From Anaeromyces robustus (taxonomy: Eukaryota > Neocallimastigomycota > Neocallimastigomycetes > Neocallimastigales > Neocallimastigaceae), in the NCBI GenBank assembly GCA_002104895.1, contig MCFG01000024.1, positions 95,001-159,000 on the forward strand: DNA of 64,000 nucleotides, written 5' to 3'. The translations under genes were made by a program, and so were the position numbers. The notes under the pieces are model-generated. The model saw only the letters and a list, made by a program, of their open reading frames with translations, was not told where the DNA came from and ran no database searches. Of the stretch, positions 1 to 10,098 are shown piece by piece (the stretch's first letter is position 1; every line of letters begins with the position of its first letter).

Positions 1-602
1 ATATATAAAAAATTTTAAAAGCTATAATGAAAAAAAAAATTTTTTAAAAAGGAATAGAAACCAAATAATAAAAAAAAAAGAAAGAAATTTTCATTTCATT
101 AATACTAATTGTAACTGGATAATTAATGAATAATAAAAAATAAAAATAAAAAAAAAAAATAAATAAAAAAAAAAAAAAAAAAAAAAAAAAACACTACAAT
201 TTTCTATTTAAAACTGTATACCCTTTTTTTTTTTTAATTTTAATAATAATTTTATTTTTATTTATTTGATTTATTTTAAACATCTTAAGAAATTTTATTT
301 ACATTTTTGTAAAATAATAATAATATATAGATATATTTTAAATACTTAATAATTAATAATTAATAATTAATTATTATATTATTTCATAGATTTATAGATT
401 TATGAAGTAATATAATATTATAATATAAAAAAATAAAGAAAAATAAATGATATATATATACATATAGATATTAATTTTATTGTAATAATAATAGTTTTTT
501 TTTTTTAAGTAATGAATTTGAAATAAAATAATAACATTATTAATATTTGTTTAATTTAATCTTATAATTTTTTTTTTATAGTTATTTATCTTTTTTTTTT
601 TT
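1..602. other. AT-rich intergenic stretch
   Basis: No gene seen. The stretch is almost pure A/T with long A runs near 130-190 and short T runs. It lies on the 3' side of the minus-strand small heat-shock gene and presumably holds that gene's 3' UTR. Confidence 0.6.
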
Positions 603-1460
603 TCATCTTATTATCTTTATTACTTTATTATTATTTTTCTTTTTATGAAATATAATTTTTATTATTTCATTTTTTATTATTTTAGCTTTAACCGTATGAA
701 GACTAACATCTTTTGGTATAAAAAAGGATTGTTCAAATGAAAAATTATTCTTTAATTTTTCATCTTCTTTTAATTGATTATCTTTTTTTGGAATTTCCTT
801 AAATTTTTTTTCGGTTTCATTTTTTCCAATTTCTTCTTCCTTATTATCCTTATCCTTATCAATTTTTTTTAATTCCTTTGTATTTGATATATTTAATATA
901 CGATCTTTTTCATTAATTTCTATATTTATTTGATCTTTTTTTATTCCTTTTTTTACTTTTATTTGAATAGAATAATATTTTTCATCTTCATTAATATTAA
1001 CTTTAGGAGAAATAGATTTATTATCTTTTCCCTTTTCTTCTTTTCCTTTTTCTTCTTTTTCTTCTTCTTCTTTTTCTTCTAATTTAAATAAATTTTTGCA
1101 AAATAATTTTTCTAATTTATCTTCTAATGAACATACAGAACACTGACCTTGACATTGATCATAATGAAATAAAAAAGAATTTTTGAAATGACGACCATCT
1201 TTACCATCATTACCATCATCATTTTTATATTCATATTTTGTTAATGAAGATGATAAAGGTAAAGATGGTAATGGTAATGGTAAAGGTAAAGAATAATTAT
1301 TATTATTATTATTCTTTTTATTGAAAGATTTAATGTTGTTGTTGTTGTTATTGTTGGTTTTGTTGTTATTAATATTGTTGGTGTTCTTATTGTTGTTATT
1401 ATTATTAAAATTATAATATATTGAATTAACAAAAGGTTGTCGATAAGTCCGTACAGTCAT
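603..1460 (-). CDS. Small heat-shock protein (Hsp20/alpha-crystallin family) with charged insert
   Basis: This is a 285-residue intronless protein, probably an ATP-independent holdase chaperone of the cytosol. Residues 1-90 are low complexity (poly-Asn, then an alternating Pro-Leu tract at about 58-69). Residues 103-110 hold a CX3CX2C cluster, with another Cys at 121. The alpha-crystallin domain starts near residue 152 (PKVNINEDEKYYSIQIKV) and resumes at about 240-273 (FEQSFFIPKDV, then a strand ending in KNEIIKIIFHKK, the counterpart of the family's NGVLTV strand). A Lys/Glu-rich insert of about 45 residues (196-239) splits the domain, as in several fungal Hsp20 proteins. The usual C-terminal I-X-I is approximated by VIKII. 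No clear heat-shock element was found close upstream. Family assignment is confident; the role of the Cys cluster is unknown. Confidence 0.8.
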   Translation of the reverse strand: MTVRTYRQPFVNSIYYNFNNNNNNKNTNNINNNKTNNNNNNNIKSFNKKNNNNNNYSLPLPLPLPSLPLSSSLTKYEYKNDDGNDGKDGRHFKNSFLFHYDQCQGQCSVCSLEDKLEKLFCKNLFKLEEKEEEEKEEKGKEEKGKDNKSISPKVNINEDEKYYSIQIKVKKGIKKDQINIEINEKDRILNISNTKELKKIDKDKDNKEEEIGKNETEKKFKEIPKKDNQLKEDEKLKNNFSFEQSFFIPKDVSLHTVKAKIIKNEIIKIIFHKKKNNNKVIKIIR

Positions 1461-2729
1461 TTTTGATAATTTTTAATATTAAAAAGGATATTAAACTAAA
1501 AGATACTATTATAATATATATTATTAATGAATTAGATTTTGATATTTGTAACTTCAAATTAATTATATTTATTTAAGTTTTAATTTCTGTCTCTTCTTTT
1601 TATTATTATTATTATTATGAATTAATTGATGATAAGTTATTATATTAATATTTATTGATATCATTTGTAATAATTATTATTTAACGAGTTTATTATTGTT
1701 TATTTTTTTTATTTTTTGTATTTTGTTTTTTTGTTTTCTAAAAAAAAAGAATTACTTTTAATAAATTTATTACTAGTTTTTTTAAAAAAAAAAAAAAAAA
1801 ATTTTTTTTTGAAAAAATGATTAAGTATTTATACTTTTAAAAAAAAAAATTATAAAAAAAGAAAAAAAGAAAAAAAGAACACTTTATTAATTTAAAATTT
1901 TAAAAAAAAAATTCCATTTACTTAACAACCAAATTACTAAAATAAAAAAAAAAAAATCTTTTTTAATAATATATTTATTAAATAATCAAATAATCATTAA
2001 TTATTAATTAATAATCTAAATAATTAATAATTAATAATCAAATTCCTAATAAAATTTATTTTTATTAGTAATAAAAAAAAAAAAATACCATAAAATATTT
2101 TATTAAATGATGAGTCACTTGATAATTAATTAATAATATAATAATATAAAAAATATTTATATTATATTATATTATTATAAATTATATAAATTATTAATAT
2201 TTATATTATAATTATTATTATTAAATATGATTACGTATGTATGTGAATGTATTACAAAAAAAATTCATAAATTTTTTTATCTATATATTTTAATTATATT
2301 TTAATTACATTTTAATTTTATTTTATAATATTATTTTATATTATATTACATTATATTTATTATATTTATATACATTATTTGATATACATTTACATTTACA
2401 TTAAAATTAAAAAAATTTTACCACATTTTACCACATTCTTCTACCTAATTCTTAATGATTCTACAAATAATCTTAAAAAAAAAAAAAGAATATCAAATAT
2501 TATATAAATTATAAATTATTAATAATATAAATAATAAATAATAAATAATAAAGATTATAAGAAAAAAAAATATTTTTTTATATATTATTAATAATAATAA
2601 AAAAATTAATCTTTATAATTTCCTCAAATACAGAAAATTCTTTAAATTTTTAAATATACTAAATTTTAAACATTTATCAAAAAAAAAAAAAAAATATAAT
2701 ATAATAAAATAAAAATAAAAATAAAAAAG

Positions 2730-2763
<34 letters not shown>

Positions 2764-3464
2764 TATTATTATTATTATTATAAAAATATTATTATCATTT
2801 TTTATTATTTTTATAACACTGAATATTCTTTTATATATAGAATTTTCTTTTAAATACTTATTTTTTTTTTTTTTTTTTGAAAAAAAAAATAATAATAATT
2901 ATTTGTAAGAATAATTTGTAACATGTCTAATAATTAATAATTAATAATTAATTAATTCAATGAATCAATCTTTAATTCCATTATTATTATCATTATTATA
3001 TTTATACTAGAATTTTTATAACAGTAAAAAAAAATATTTATTTATATATATATATACATATTAAAGAAAATTTCACATAGGATTCTTCTATTATAGAAAG
3101 AATTTCTCGTCATTACAAAAAATAATAATAATAAAATAATAATAAAAAAAATTAGAAAATAAGAAAAGAAATTCCAAAGAAATTATAAATTAATACCATA
3201 ATTGAAAATAGAAATGAGTTTATTATATTTTCTTAATCAAATTGCCTATGATTGAAGAAATTTGAAATATTACACTACTTATACTATTAGGGAATATGGA
3301 TAAAGATTTTATATATAAATATATAATAGTTTTATCTTATATATAATTTTTTTGATGATTTTTTTTTCAATTCTAAATTTATTAAAAATAATATTATTAA
3401 TCTAAAAATTGTTTTGGAATATTGTAATAAAGTATTATATTGAAATATTAATGATTTATATTAA

Positions 3465-3506
3465 TATTACATCATTAAATAATATTGATTCTTTAATGAT
3501 GTAATA
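3465..3506. repeat. 15-bp perfect inverted repeat
   Basis: Arms 3465-3479 (TATTACATCATTAAA) and 3492-3506 are exact reverse complements around a 12-nt loop. It is not next to a recognised gene end, so it may be a transposon-end remnant or a structured RNA. Confidence 0.75.
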
Positions 3507-3659
3507 CTTCTTTTTTATTATTTTATAACAATATAAACATTCTTTATTTTAGATAATCTTTATTTTTTTTTTATTTTTTTTTATTTTATTTTTTTTTTTG
3601 TGTAACAAATTTTTTATTATAATTAATTTCATTTTTTCATTTTTTCTTTTATTTATTAG

Positions 3660-3804
<145 letters not shown>

Positions 3805-3883
3805 TTCATTCTATTTATTATTAATTCTCTTTCAAATAATGATTAAATAAGAACAAAAATAAATAAAATTAATAATACTAATG

Positions 3884-3933
3884 TTTCTCCACCTTTTTAT
3901 TATTTATATATATATAATAAAAAGGTGGAGAAA
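3884..3933. repeat. 20-bp perfect inverted repeat (hairpin)
   Basis: Left arm 3884-3903 (TTTCTCCACCTTTTTATTAT) pairs perfectly with 3914-3933 around a 10-nt AT loop. The GC-containing core CTCCACC/GGTGGAG stands out in this background. It could be a miniature transposon remnant or a structured RNA; function unknown. Confidence 0.85.
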
Positions 3934-4880
3934 TATTACATTTTTTTTAAAACCACAAAAAACATTTCGTTTTTTTTTTTTGAAATCCTATTTACTTAAA
4001 AATTAATAATATTTTTTATAGGAATGAATAAAAAAATATATATATAATTTATATTTATAACATAAAATAGATATAACATAATAAAAGAAAGAAGAAATAT
4101 AAATAAAAAAAAAAAAAAAGAAAACATCTTTATTAATAATATACATATATATTATAATACTCCTATAATTTGTTATATATATTATATAAAATAAAAAAAA
4201 AATTCCTTATGACAGTGCCGTTGCCATGTACGCGTTCGATCACATAAAAATTTGTATAATATATATATATATATATTATACTTAAAATTATGAATTTATT
4301 TTCTAAGAATGCAAAAGAAAAAAATATCAATAATAAATAAATAAATATAAAAATATATATAATATAAATAAATATAAATACTATAAATATCAATAATAAA
4401 TTAATAAATTTAATATTAACGTTTTTATAATTTAATACATTATAGTATTTTATTATTATTTGTTTATAATTTTAATAAAAAAAAAATATAAATTTTAGAG
4501 ATTTCATTTCAATTAAACTTCGTTAATTATTTTTACAAATCTTTGTTATTATTTTATTTGATATTTTTTATTTTTGTTATTGTTATTGTTTTTTTTTTTT
4601 TATGTTTTTTTTTTTACATTTATAATTATTTTATTATACTTTTTTTTTCGAATTGTTTTATTTTATGTAATTTTATTGAATCTTTTTTTTTTTAGTATAT
4701 TTATTTTAATGTTATAAATGCTTTGTTTTATTATTATATTATAATTTATAATTTACAATTATTATTTAATGAATGAATTTATTTCAATATACATTATTGT
4801 TTATATATATATATATATATATATATACTTTTTATTTTTTAAATTTGTTTTTTTTTTTTTTTTTTCTATTTTTTTAATTT

Positions 4881-6050
4881 TCATTCATAACATTGTTTTA
4901 AAATTTCTAAAATTTCTTCATGAGTTAATTTTTTATAAGCTCCACCTAAAACAGAAGAATTAGCAATTAAAGGTAACATTTCTGGTGTAGTACCAATATC
5001 TTTAAGTTTAGTAACCATACCACATTCTTTAGCAAAATTTTCTAAACAATCAATACCTTCTCTAGCAATGTCATCTTTAGTTTTACCTTCTTCTTCTTTA
5101 ACATTCCAAATTACTTTGGCAAATCTTACAAATTTATCTAATCCATATTTATAAATATAACGATAATAAGGCATAGAAATACAACATAATCCCATACCAT
5201 GGGGTGTATCCGCATAAGCACCTAATTGATGTTCAATAGCATGAACTTCCCAATCTTGACTTTTGGAACAACCCATAGAAGTATTAAGAGCTAAAGTAGC
5301 ACACCACATAATATTACTTCTAGCTTCATAATTAGTAGGATCTTGAATAGCAATTTTTGCAGAATGAATAACACTTTTTAAAAGTCCTTCAATTAAATAA
5401 TCTGTGGTATTATCATCATTACCAGAAAAATATTGTTCCATAAGGTGGGACATAATATCAAATATACCACTGACCATTTGATATTTTGATACTGTAAAAG
5501 TAAATTCTGGATTTAAAATTGAAAATTTTGGGAAACATTCTACTGGGAATTTACGAACTTCTTTTATCATTTGTTTAGTATCACGTATAACACTACCACC
5601 ATTCATTTCACTACCTGTACCTACCATAGTTAAAATAGAAGCTACTGGAATAACTTTATTAGTAACAGGTTCTCTTCTAATCCAATAACGGTTAAAAACT
5701 TCACCTTCGGAATAAGCAGTAGCGGATACACCTTTAGCACAATCAATAACACTACCACCACCAACAGCTAAAATTAAATCAACTTCATTATCTTTAGCTA
5801 ATTTTGAACCTTCTAACATTTTTTCAAGAGTAGGGTTAGCAGTTACATTACCAAATTCAATAATTTGTTTATTACATTTTTTAAGAATGGTTATTACTTT
5901 ATCATAAATTCCATTTTTTTTAATGGAACCCCCACCATAAGTTAATAAAATTTTATTACCATAATTTTTTAATTCAACTTCTAAATAATTTAAAGAATCC
6001 CTACCAAAATAAATTTTTGTTGGATTATGATAAGTAAAATCAATTATCAT
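4881..6050 (-). CDS. Iron-dependent alcohol dehydrogenase, butanol-dehydrogenase/YqhD-like
   Basis: This 389-residue single-exon protein belongs to the group III metal-dependent alcohol dehydrogenases. These reduce short-chain aldehydes with NAD(P)H, a fermentative electron sink. The N-terminal Rossmann-like half carries GGGS at 39-42 and GGGS at 97-100 (nucleotide binding). The helical half carries the expected metal ligands D198 and H202 (GIFDIMSHLMEQ), H270 and H284 (WEVHAIEHQLGAYADTPHG), with the 14-residue spacing usual for the last two. Length is full for the family. The clean bacterial-type architecture without introns, next to intron-rich genes, suggests acquisition from an anaerobic bacterium, which is inference. 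Cofactor and substrate preference cannot be read from the sequence. Confidence 0.92.
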   Translation of the reverse strand: MIIDFTYHNPTKIYFGRDSLNYLEVELKNYGNKILLTYGGGSIKKNGIYDKVITILKKCNKQIIEFGNVTANPTLEKMLEGSKLAKDNEVDLILAVGGGSVIDCAKGVSATAYSEGEVFNRYWIRREPVTNKVIPVASILTMVGTGSEMNGGSVIRDTKQMIKEVRKFPVECFPKFSILNPEFTFTVSKYQMVSGIFDIMSHLMEQYFSGNDDNTTDYLIEGLLKSVIHSAKIAIQDPTNYEARSNIMWCATLALNTSMGCSKSQDWEVHAIEHQLGAYADTPHGMGLCCISMPYYRYIYKYGLDKFVRFAKVIWNVKEEEGKTKDDIAREGIDCLENFAKECGMVTKLKDIGTTPEMLPLIANSSVLGGAYKKLTHEEILEILKQCYE

Positions 6051-7988
6051 TGTAAATTCTTTTATATATATATATATATAAAGCTTTTTTTTTTTTTTTT
6101 TTTGATATATTTATATATATAGAAAAAAAAAATAAATAAAAAAAATTTTTTTTCGATATTTATTTAATAAAAAATTTTAGATTATTAATAATTATTAAAA
6201 ATAAATTAAATTGAAAAAAAAAATAAAAAATAAAAAAATAAAAAAAATAAAAAGTATTATTAATAATAAAGTTTATTTTATATTAAAAATACTTTTATAT
6301 TAATATGTATATAATATGTATATATATATAAACATTAATTAGGTCACGTCATGTCACCTTAACAATTATAACAAAAATAATAAAATAAAAAATAAAATAA
6401 AAAATAGTATAGTTTAATAGTAGAAAAAAAAATTCTTAAATAAAATATTTTAATATTTATAATCTTAATTATTTCCTTCTTTTTTTTATTTAGTTATTAC
6501 CATTGTTTGTTGTTGTTGTTTATTATATTACATTTTATCATTTACATATTTTATAAATACTAAAAAAAAAAAATTCTATATATATATATAATTATATATA
6601 TTTTAGTATTTAAAAATTCTAATGAACATTACTTATAAAAAACATTTAAAAATAAAAGTAATCATTTTATTAATATATATATAACTTATATATAATTTCA
6701 GTTTCATTTATTGCTAATTTTTTTTATTAAATATACAATAATAATATTTTAGTATCTTATTATTTAGAGTATCTATCTATCTATAAAATATATATATATA
6801 TATTTATCCAAAAAAAATTACAAGTAAAAAAAGATTGTATTAATTGTTATATAAAAAAATAAAATATTAATTAGTATTATTTTTATTATTATTATTCATT
6901 ACTATTAATTATTATATATTATTTATTTATTATTAACTTTATAATTATGTAATAATATTAAATTTTCATTTTTAACCTTTTTGATTATTATTATTATTAA
7001 AATTTTTAATTATATTAATTAATAATATTTATTATTTATTAATATTTATAATTTTATCTTATTAAATAACGGATAAATTGGAATTAATAAAATTTAATTT
7101 TAATATAAGAAAAAAAAAAAGAGAAAAAAAAAAAGAGAGAAAAAAAAAGAGCTTTTCTTTTTTTATTATATATAATTAAAGTAAAAAATTAAAATTAAAA
7201 AAAAAAAAAAAATTAAATTAAAATTATTATGATTAATTATATAAAATAAGATGTATATATTAAAGATTATATAATTATAATTATAATTAAATATTATATA
7301 TAATTAACCAATTAATCTGAAAATTTAATTATTTAATTCGTTAAAGTTAAATCATGGTTAAAAATTTATAATTAACTTTTTTTTTGTTTTTTTATAAATA
7401 ATATATATAAGATTATATATATTATTATTATATATCTTATTTTTTATTATTTTACTTTTAAAAAAATTCTATATATAATAAAAAGAATATCTTTTTTATT
7501 TTTTTTAATTTTTTTTTATTTTCTTATTTATTTCATAAAGACAATCTAAATATATTATTATATACCATCTGTACAAATAAATATAATAATAAAAATTATT
7601 ATATTAAAGAAAAAAAAAAGCAAAAAGCAAAAAGTATAGTATTAAAAAGTAGTTATAAAAATAATAATAATAATAATAATAGTATTATAAAAAGCAAAAT
7701 AATACATTTTTTTTTAAAATTAAATATATACTATTAATCTATATTAATAATTACATAATACATTATCTAACCTTTATCCTTTATATATTATATTCTTTAC
7801 TATAAATGATTTCTCTAATCTATATTTTTTAATAATTATTCTTTTTATAACGGTAAAAATAACAATAATAATAATAATTAAAACCAACGATTATAATAAT
7901 AAATAAATCAAAAAAAAATTATAATATATATATATATAAAAGAAATAAAATAGAATAGATAAAAAAAAAAACAAAAAAAAAAACAAAA
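6051..7988. other. Divergent intergenic region with a GC-containing motif
   Basis: No gene seen. It separates the minus-strand alcohol dehydrogenase from the plus-strand acidic secreted protein, so it should hold both promoters. A GC-containing motif at 6342-6358 is the only clear sequence island; the rest is A/T-rich simple sequence. Confidence 0.6.
6342..6358. promoter_or_regulatory. Candidate bZIP/CRE-like site upstream of alcohol dehydrogenase
   Basis: GGTCACGTCATGTCACC contains TCACGTCA, whose reverse complement TGACGTGA resembles ATF/CREB-type bZIP sites, and two GTCAC half sites. It lies about 290-310 bp upstream of the dehydrogenase start codon. Support is motif resemblance and isolation in an AT desert only. 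Confidence 0.3.
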
Positions 7989-8567
7989 ATGAATTGCAAA
8001 CTTGTATTAGCTTTATTAGCCATGAATCTTATATTTTGTCCAGCTATTGTTTCTGGACAAAATGAAGAAGAATTAGATCAAGAAGAAGATGTAGATGTTA
8101 TTTATGATACTGTTTATGATGTAATTACTGAAGTAGTTACTTATCCAGTTTATGAAACCTATTATGATGATGAAGATATGCCTGCTACAGCTAATGCAGA
8201 AGGAGGAGAAGAAGATGATGATACTAATGAAAATGAAAATGAAAATGAAAATGAAAATGAAAATGATAGTGAAGATAATGGAGAAGAAAATGGAGAAGAA
8301 AATGAAGATAATAATGAAGAAGAAGGTGATTCTGGTTCTGGTTCTGGTTCAGGAGGAGAAAATGGAGAAGAAGGAGGAGAAGGAGAAGAAGGAGCAGAAG
8401 AAGTTAATGATGATAATGATGATAATAAAGAAAATAATGAAGATAGTGGAGTAGAAGAATTAGAAGAAGATGGAGAAGATGGTGATAATGCTGAAGCTGT
8501 TAATGAAAATGAAAATGAAAATGATGAAAAAGATAATGAAGATAGTGGTGTTGATGATGATTTATAA
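7989..8567 (+). CDS. Secreted acidic low-complexity protein
   Basis: I do not recognise this 192-residue protein. It starts with a convincing signal peptide (MNCKLVLALLAMNLIFCPAI, cleavage probably after VSG at about residue 23). A short segment rich in Val, Thr and Tyr follows (VYDVITEVVTYPVYETYY, about 42-59), resembling secreted fungal proteins. The rest is very acidic, with runs of Asn-Glu dipeptides, Glu/Asp blocks and one Ser-Gly stretch. There are no Cys residues in the mature part and no C-terminal membrane segment, so it is probably released rather than anchored. Codon periodicity and the signal peptide argue for a real gene. A role in cation binding or the extracellular matrix would be a guess. 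Confidence 0.65.
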   Translation: MNCKLVLALLAMNLIFCPAIVSGQNEEELDQEEDVDVIYDTVYDVITEVVTYPVYETYYDDEDMPATANAEGGEEDDDTNENENENENENENDSEDNGEENGEENEDNNEEEGDSGSGSGSGGENGEEGGEGEEGAEEVNDDNDDNKENNEDSGVEELEEDGEDGDNAEAVNENENENDEKDNEDSGVDDDL

Positions 8568-9221
8568 AAAGAAATTTAATAAAATAAAATAAAATAAAAT
8601 AAAAAATAATTAAATAATTAAATAATTAAATAATTAAATAATTAATAATAGTTATAAATAATAAATATGAATATATTGAAATATTATATATATTATATAT
8701 TATAAGAAAAAAAAATGTATATTATATATGCATAATATATATTAATAGTATTTTAATAAAATATACCCATTTAAAATAAGATTAATAAAATAAAATAAAA
8801 TAAATAAATAAATAAAATAAAAACAAAAATAAAAATAAAAATAAAATAATAGTGTATGCATAAATCATTTTATATAAATAATATATATATATATATATTT
8901 TTTTAAACTAAATTATATTATTTAAAAAAAATAAAAATAAAAAAAAAAAATAAAAAAGGAATCATTTTATAAAAGGTTTATTTTAATATGAATGACTATT
9001 TATATATTTTAAAAAAATATTAAAAAAATACTAATACATAATATAAAAATATAAATAACTTCAAAGACAAAATATATATAAATATATAAAACTTTTAAAA
9101 TTAATTGGATATTATTATTATTTAAAAAAGAAAAAAGAAAAAAAATTTAATAATTAACAATGAAAATACTGAAAAAATGATTTTTCTAGGGAAAAAAAAT
9201 TCTTAAAATACTTGTTAAAAA

Positions 9222-9254
<33 letters not shown>

Positions 9255-9374
9255 AACTAAAATTATAAATAAAAAAAAACAAATACATATTAAAAAAATT
9301 TTTAAATCCATCCTAAAATTTGATCTTTATATTTCTATTTCAATAATAAATAAAAAAAAATTTGATATTAATAA

Positions 9375-9437
<63 letters not shown>

Positions 9438-10082
9438 TATGATTATATAATTAGTAATGATTACACATTAATAATAATAAAACTAATAATTAAAAAAAAA
9501 AAAAAAAAAAAAAAAAGTGTTCCAAAAGTAATATATATTATATTTATGTATATATTTTTTTTATTATGAAATTAAATGCTTTTATGCTTATTAATATTTT
9601 TTTTAATTACAATATTAATTATTTAATTTATGATTTTTTTTTTTTATTGTTTTGTTTTTGTTTTTTGTTTTTTGTTTTTTTTGTTTTTTTATTGTTTTTG
9701 TTTTTGTTATTGTGTTTTGTTTTTTTGTTTTATTGTTTTTTTTTATATTGTTTTTTATTTTTTTTTTTTTATTTATTATTATATTTTCTTTTTCTTTTGC
9801 TTTGTTTTTATTTTGTTATATTGTTAGAATTTTTTTTAATGTTATTTATATGTGTTAAATTTTTCTATTTCTTTATTTTTATATATAATATATATCTTTA
9901 TATATATTATATATATTTATTTGTGTTATATTTATAAATTAAAATTTAGAATAAAGTATATATTCATTTTCATCTTTTTTTTTTCTTTTTTTTCTTTTCA
10001 CAATATACCAATATATATTTTTTTCTATATTTTAATTTATATATAAATATTTTTTTTTTCTTCGTCTTATAATTTATAAAAC
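8568..10082. other. AT-rich intergenic stretch
   Basis: No gene seen. It holds short AAAAT repeats right after the acidic-protein stop, an AAT/ATT palindromic array near 9375-9437 and a T-rich block (9640-9840). The T-rich block gives spurious Phe-rich open frames. Confidence 0.6.
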
Positions 10083-10098
10083 TTAATTCTTGGCTTCA
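10083..10098 (-). other. Proposed 16-nt terminal coding exon of homocitrate synthase
   Basis: Donor GTAAGT at 10315-10310 directly follows CTT-TA. Acceptor AATAG at about 10099-10103 precedes T-GAA-GCC-AAG-AAT-TAA. The junction restores TAT and adds five residues before TAA. The GCC and AAG codons match this gene's bias and sit in an otherwise nearly pure A/T flank. Confidence 0.6.

Noticed and set aside
4215-4245. Possible tRNA T-arm (GTTCGATC) in a GC-rich patch
   Set aside because: The flanking bases do not form the five-pair T-stem, and no A box or acceptor stem is present at the right distance.
9566-10046. Several overlapping Phe/Leu-rich frames
   Set aside because: They arise from a T-rich low-complexity block with few stops. 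Overlap in three frames argues against coding.
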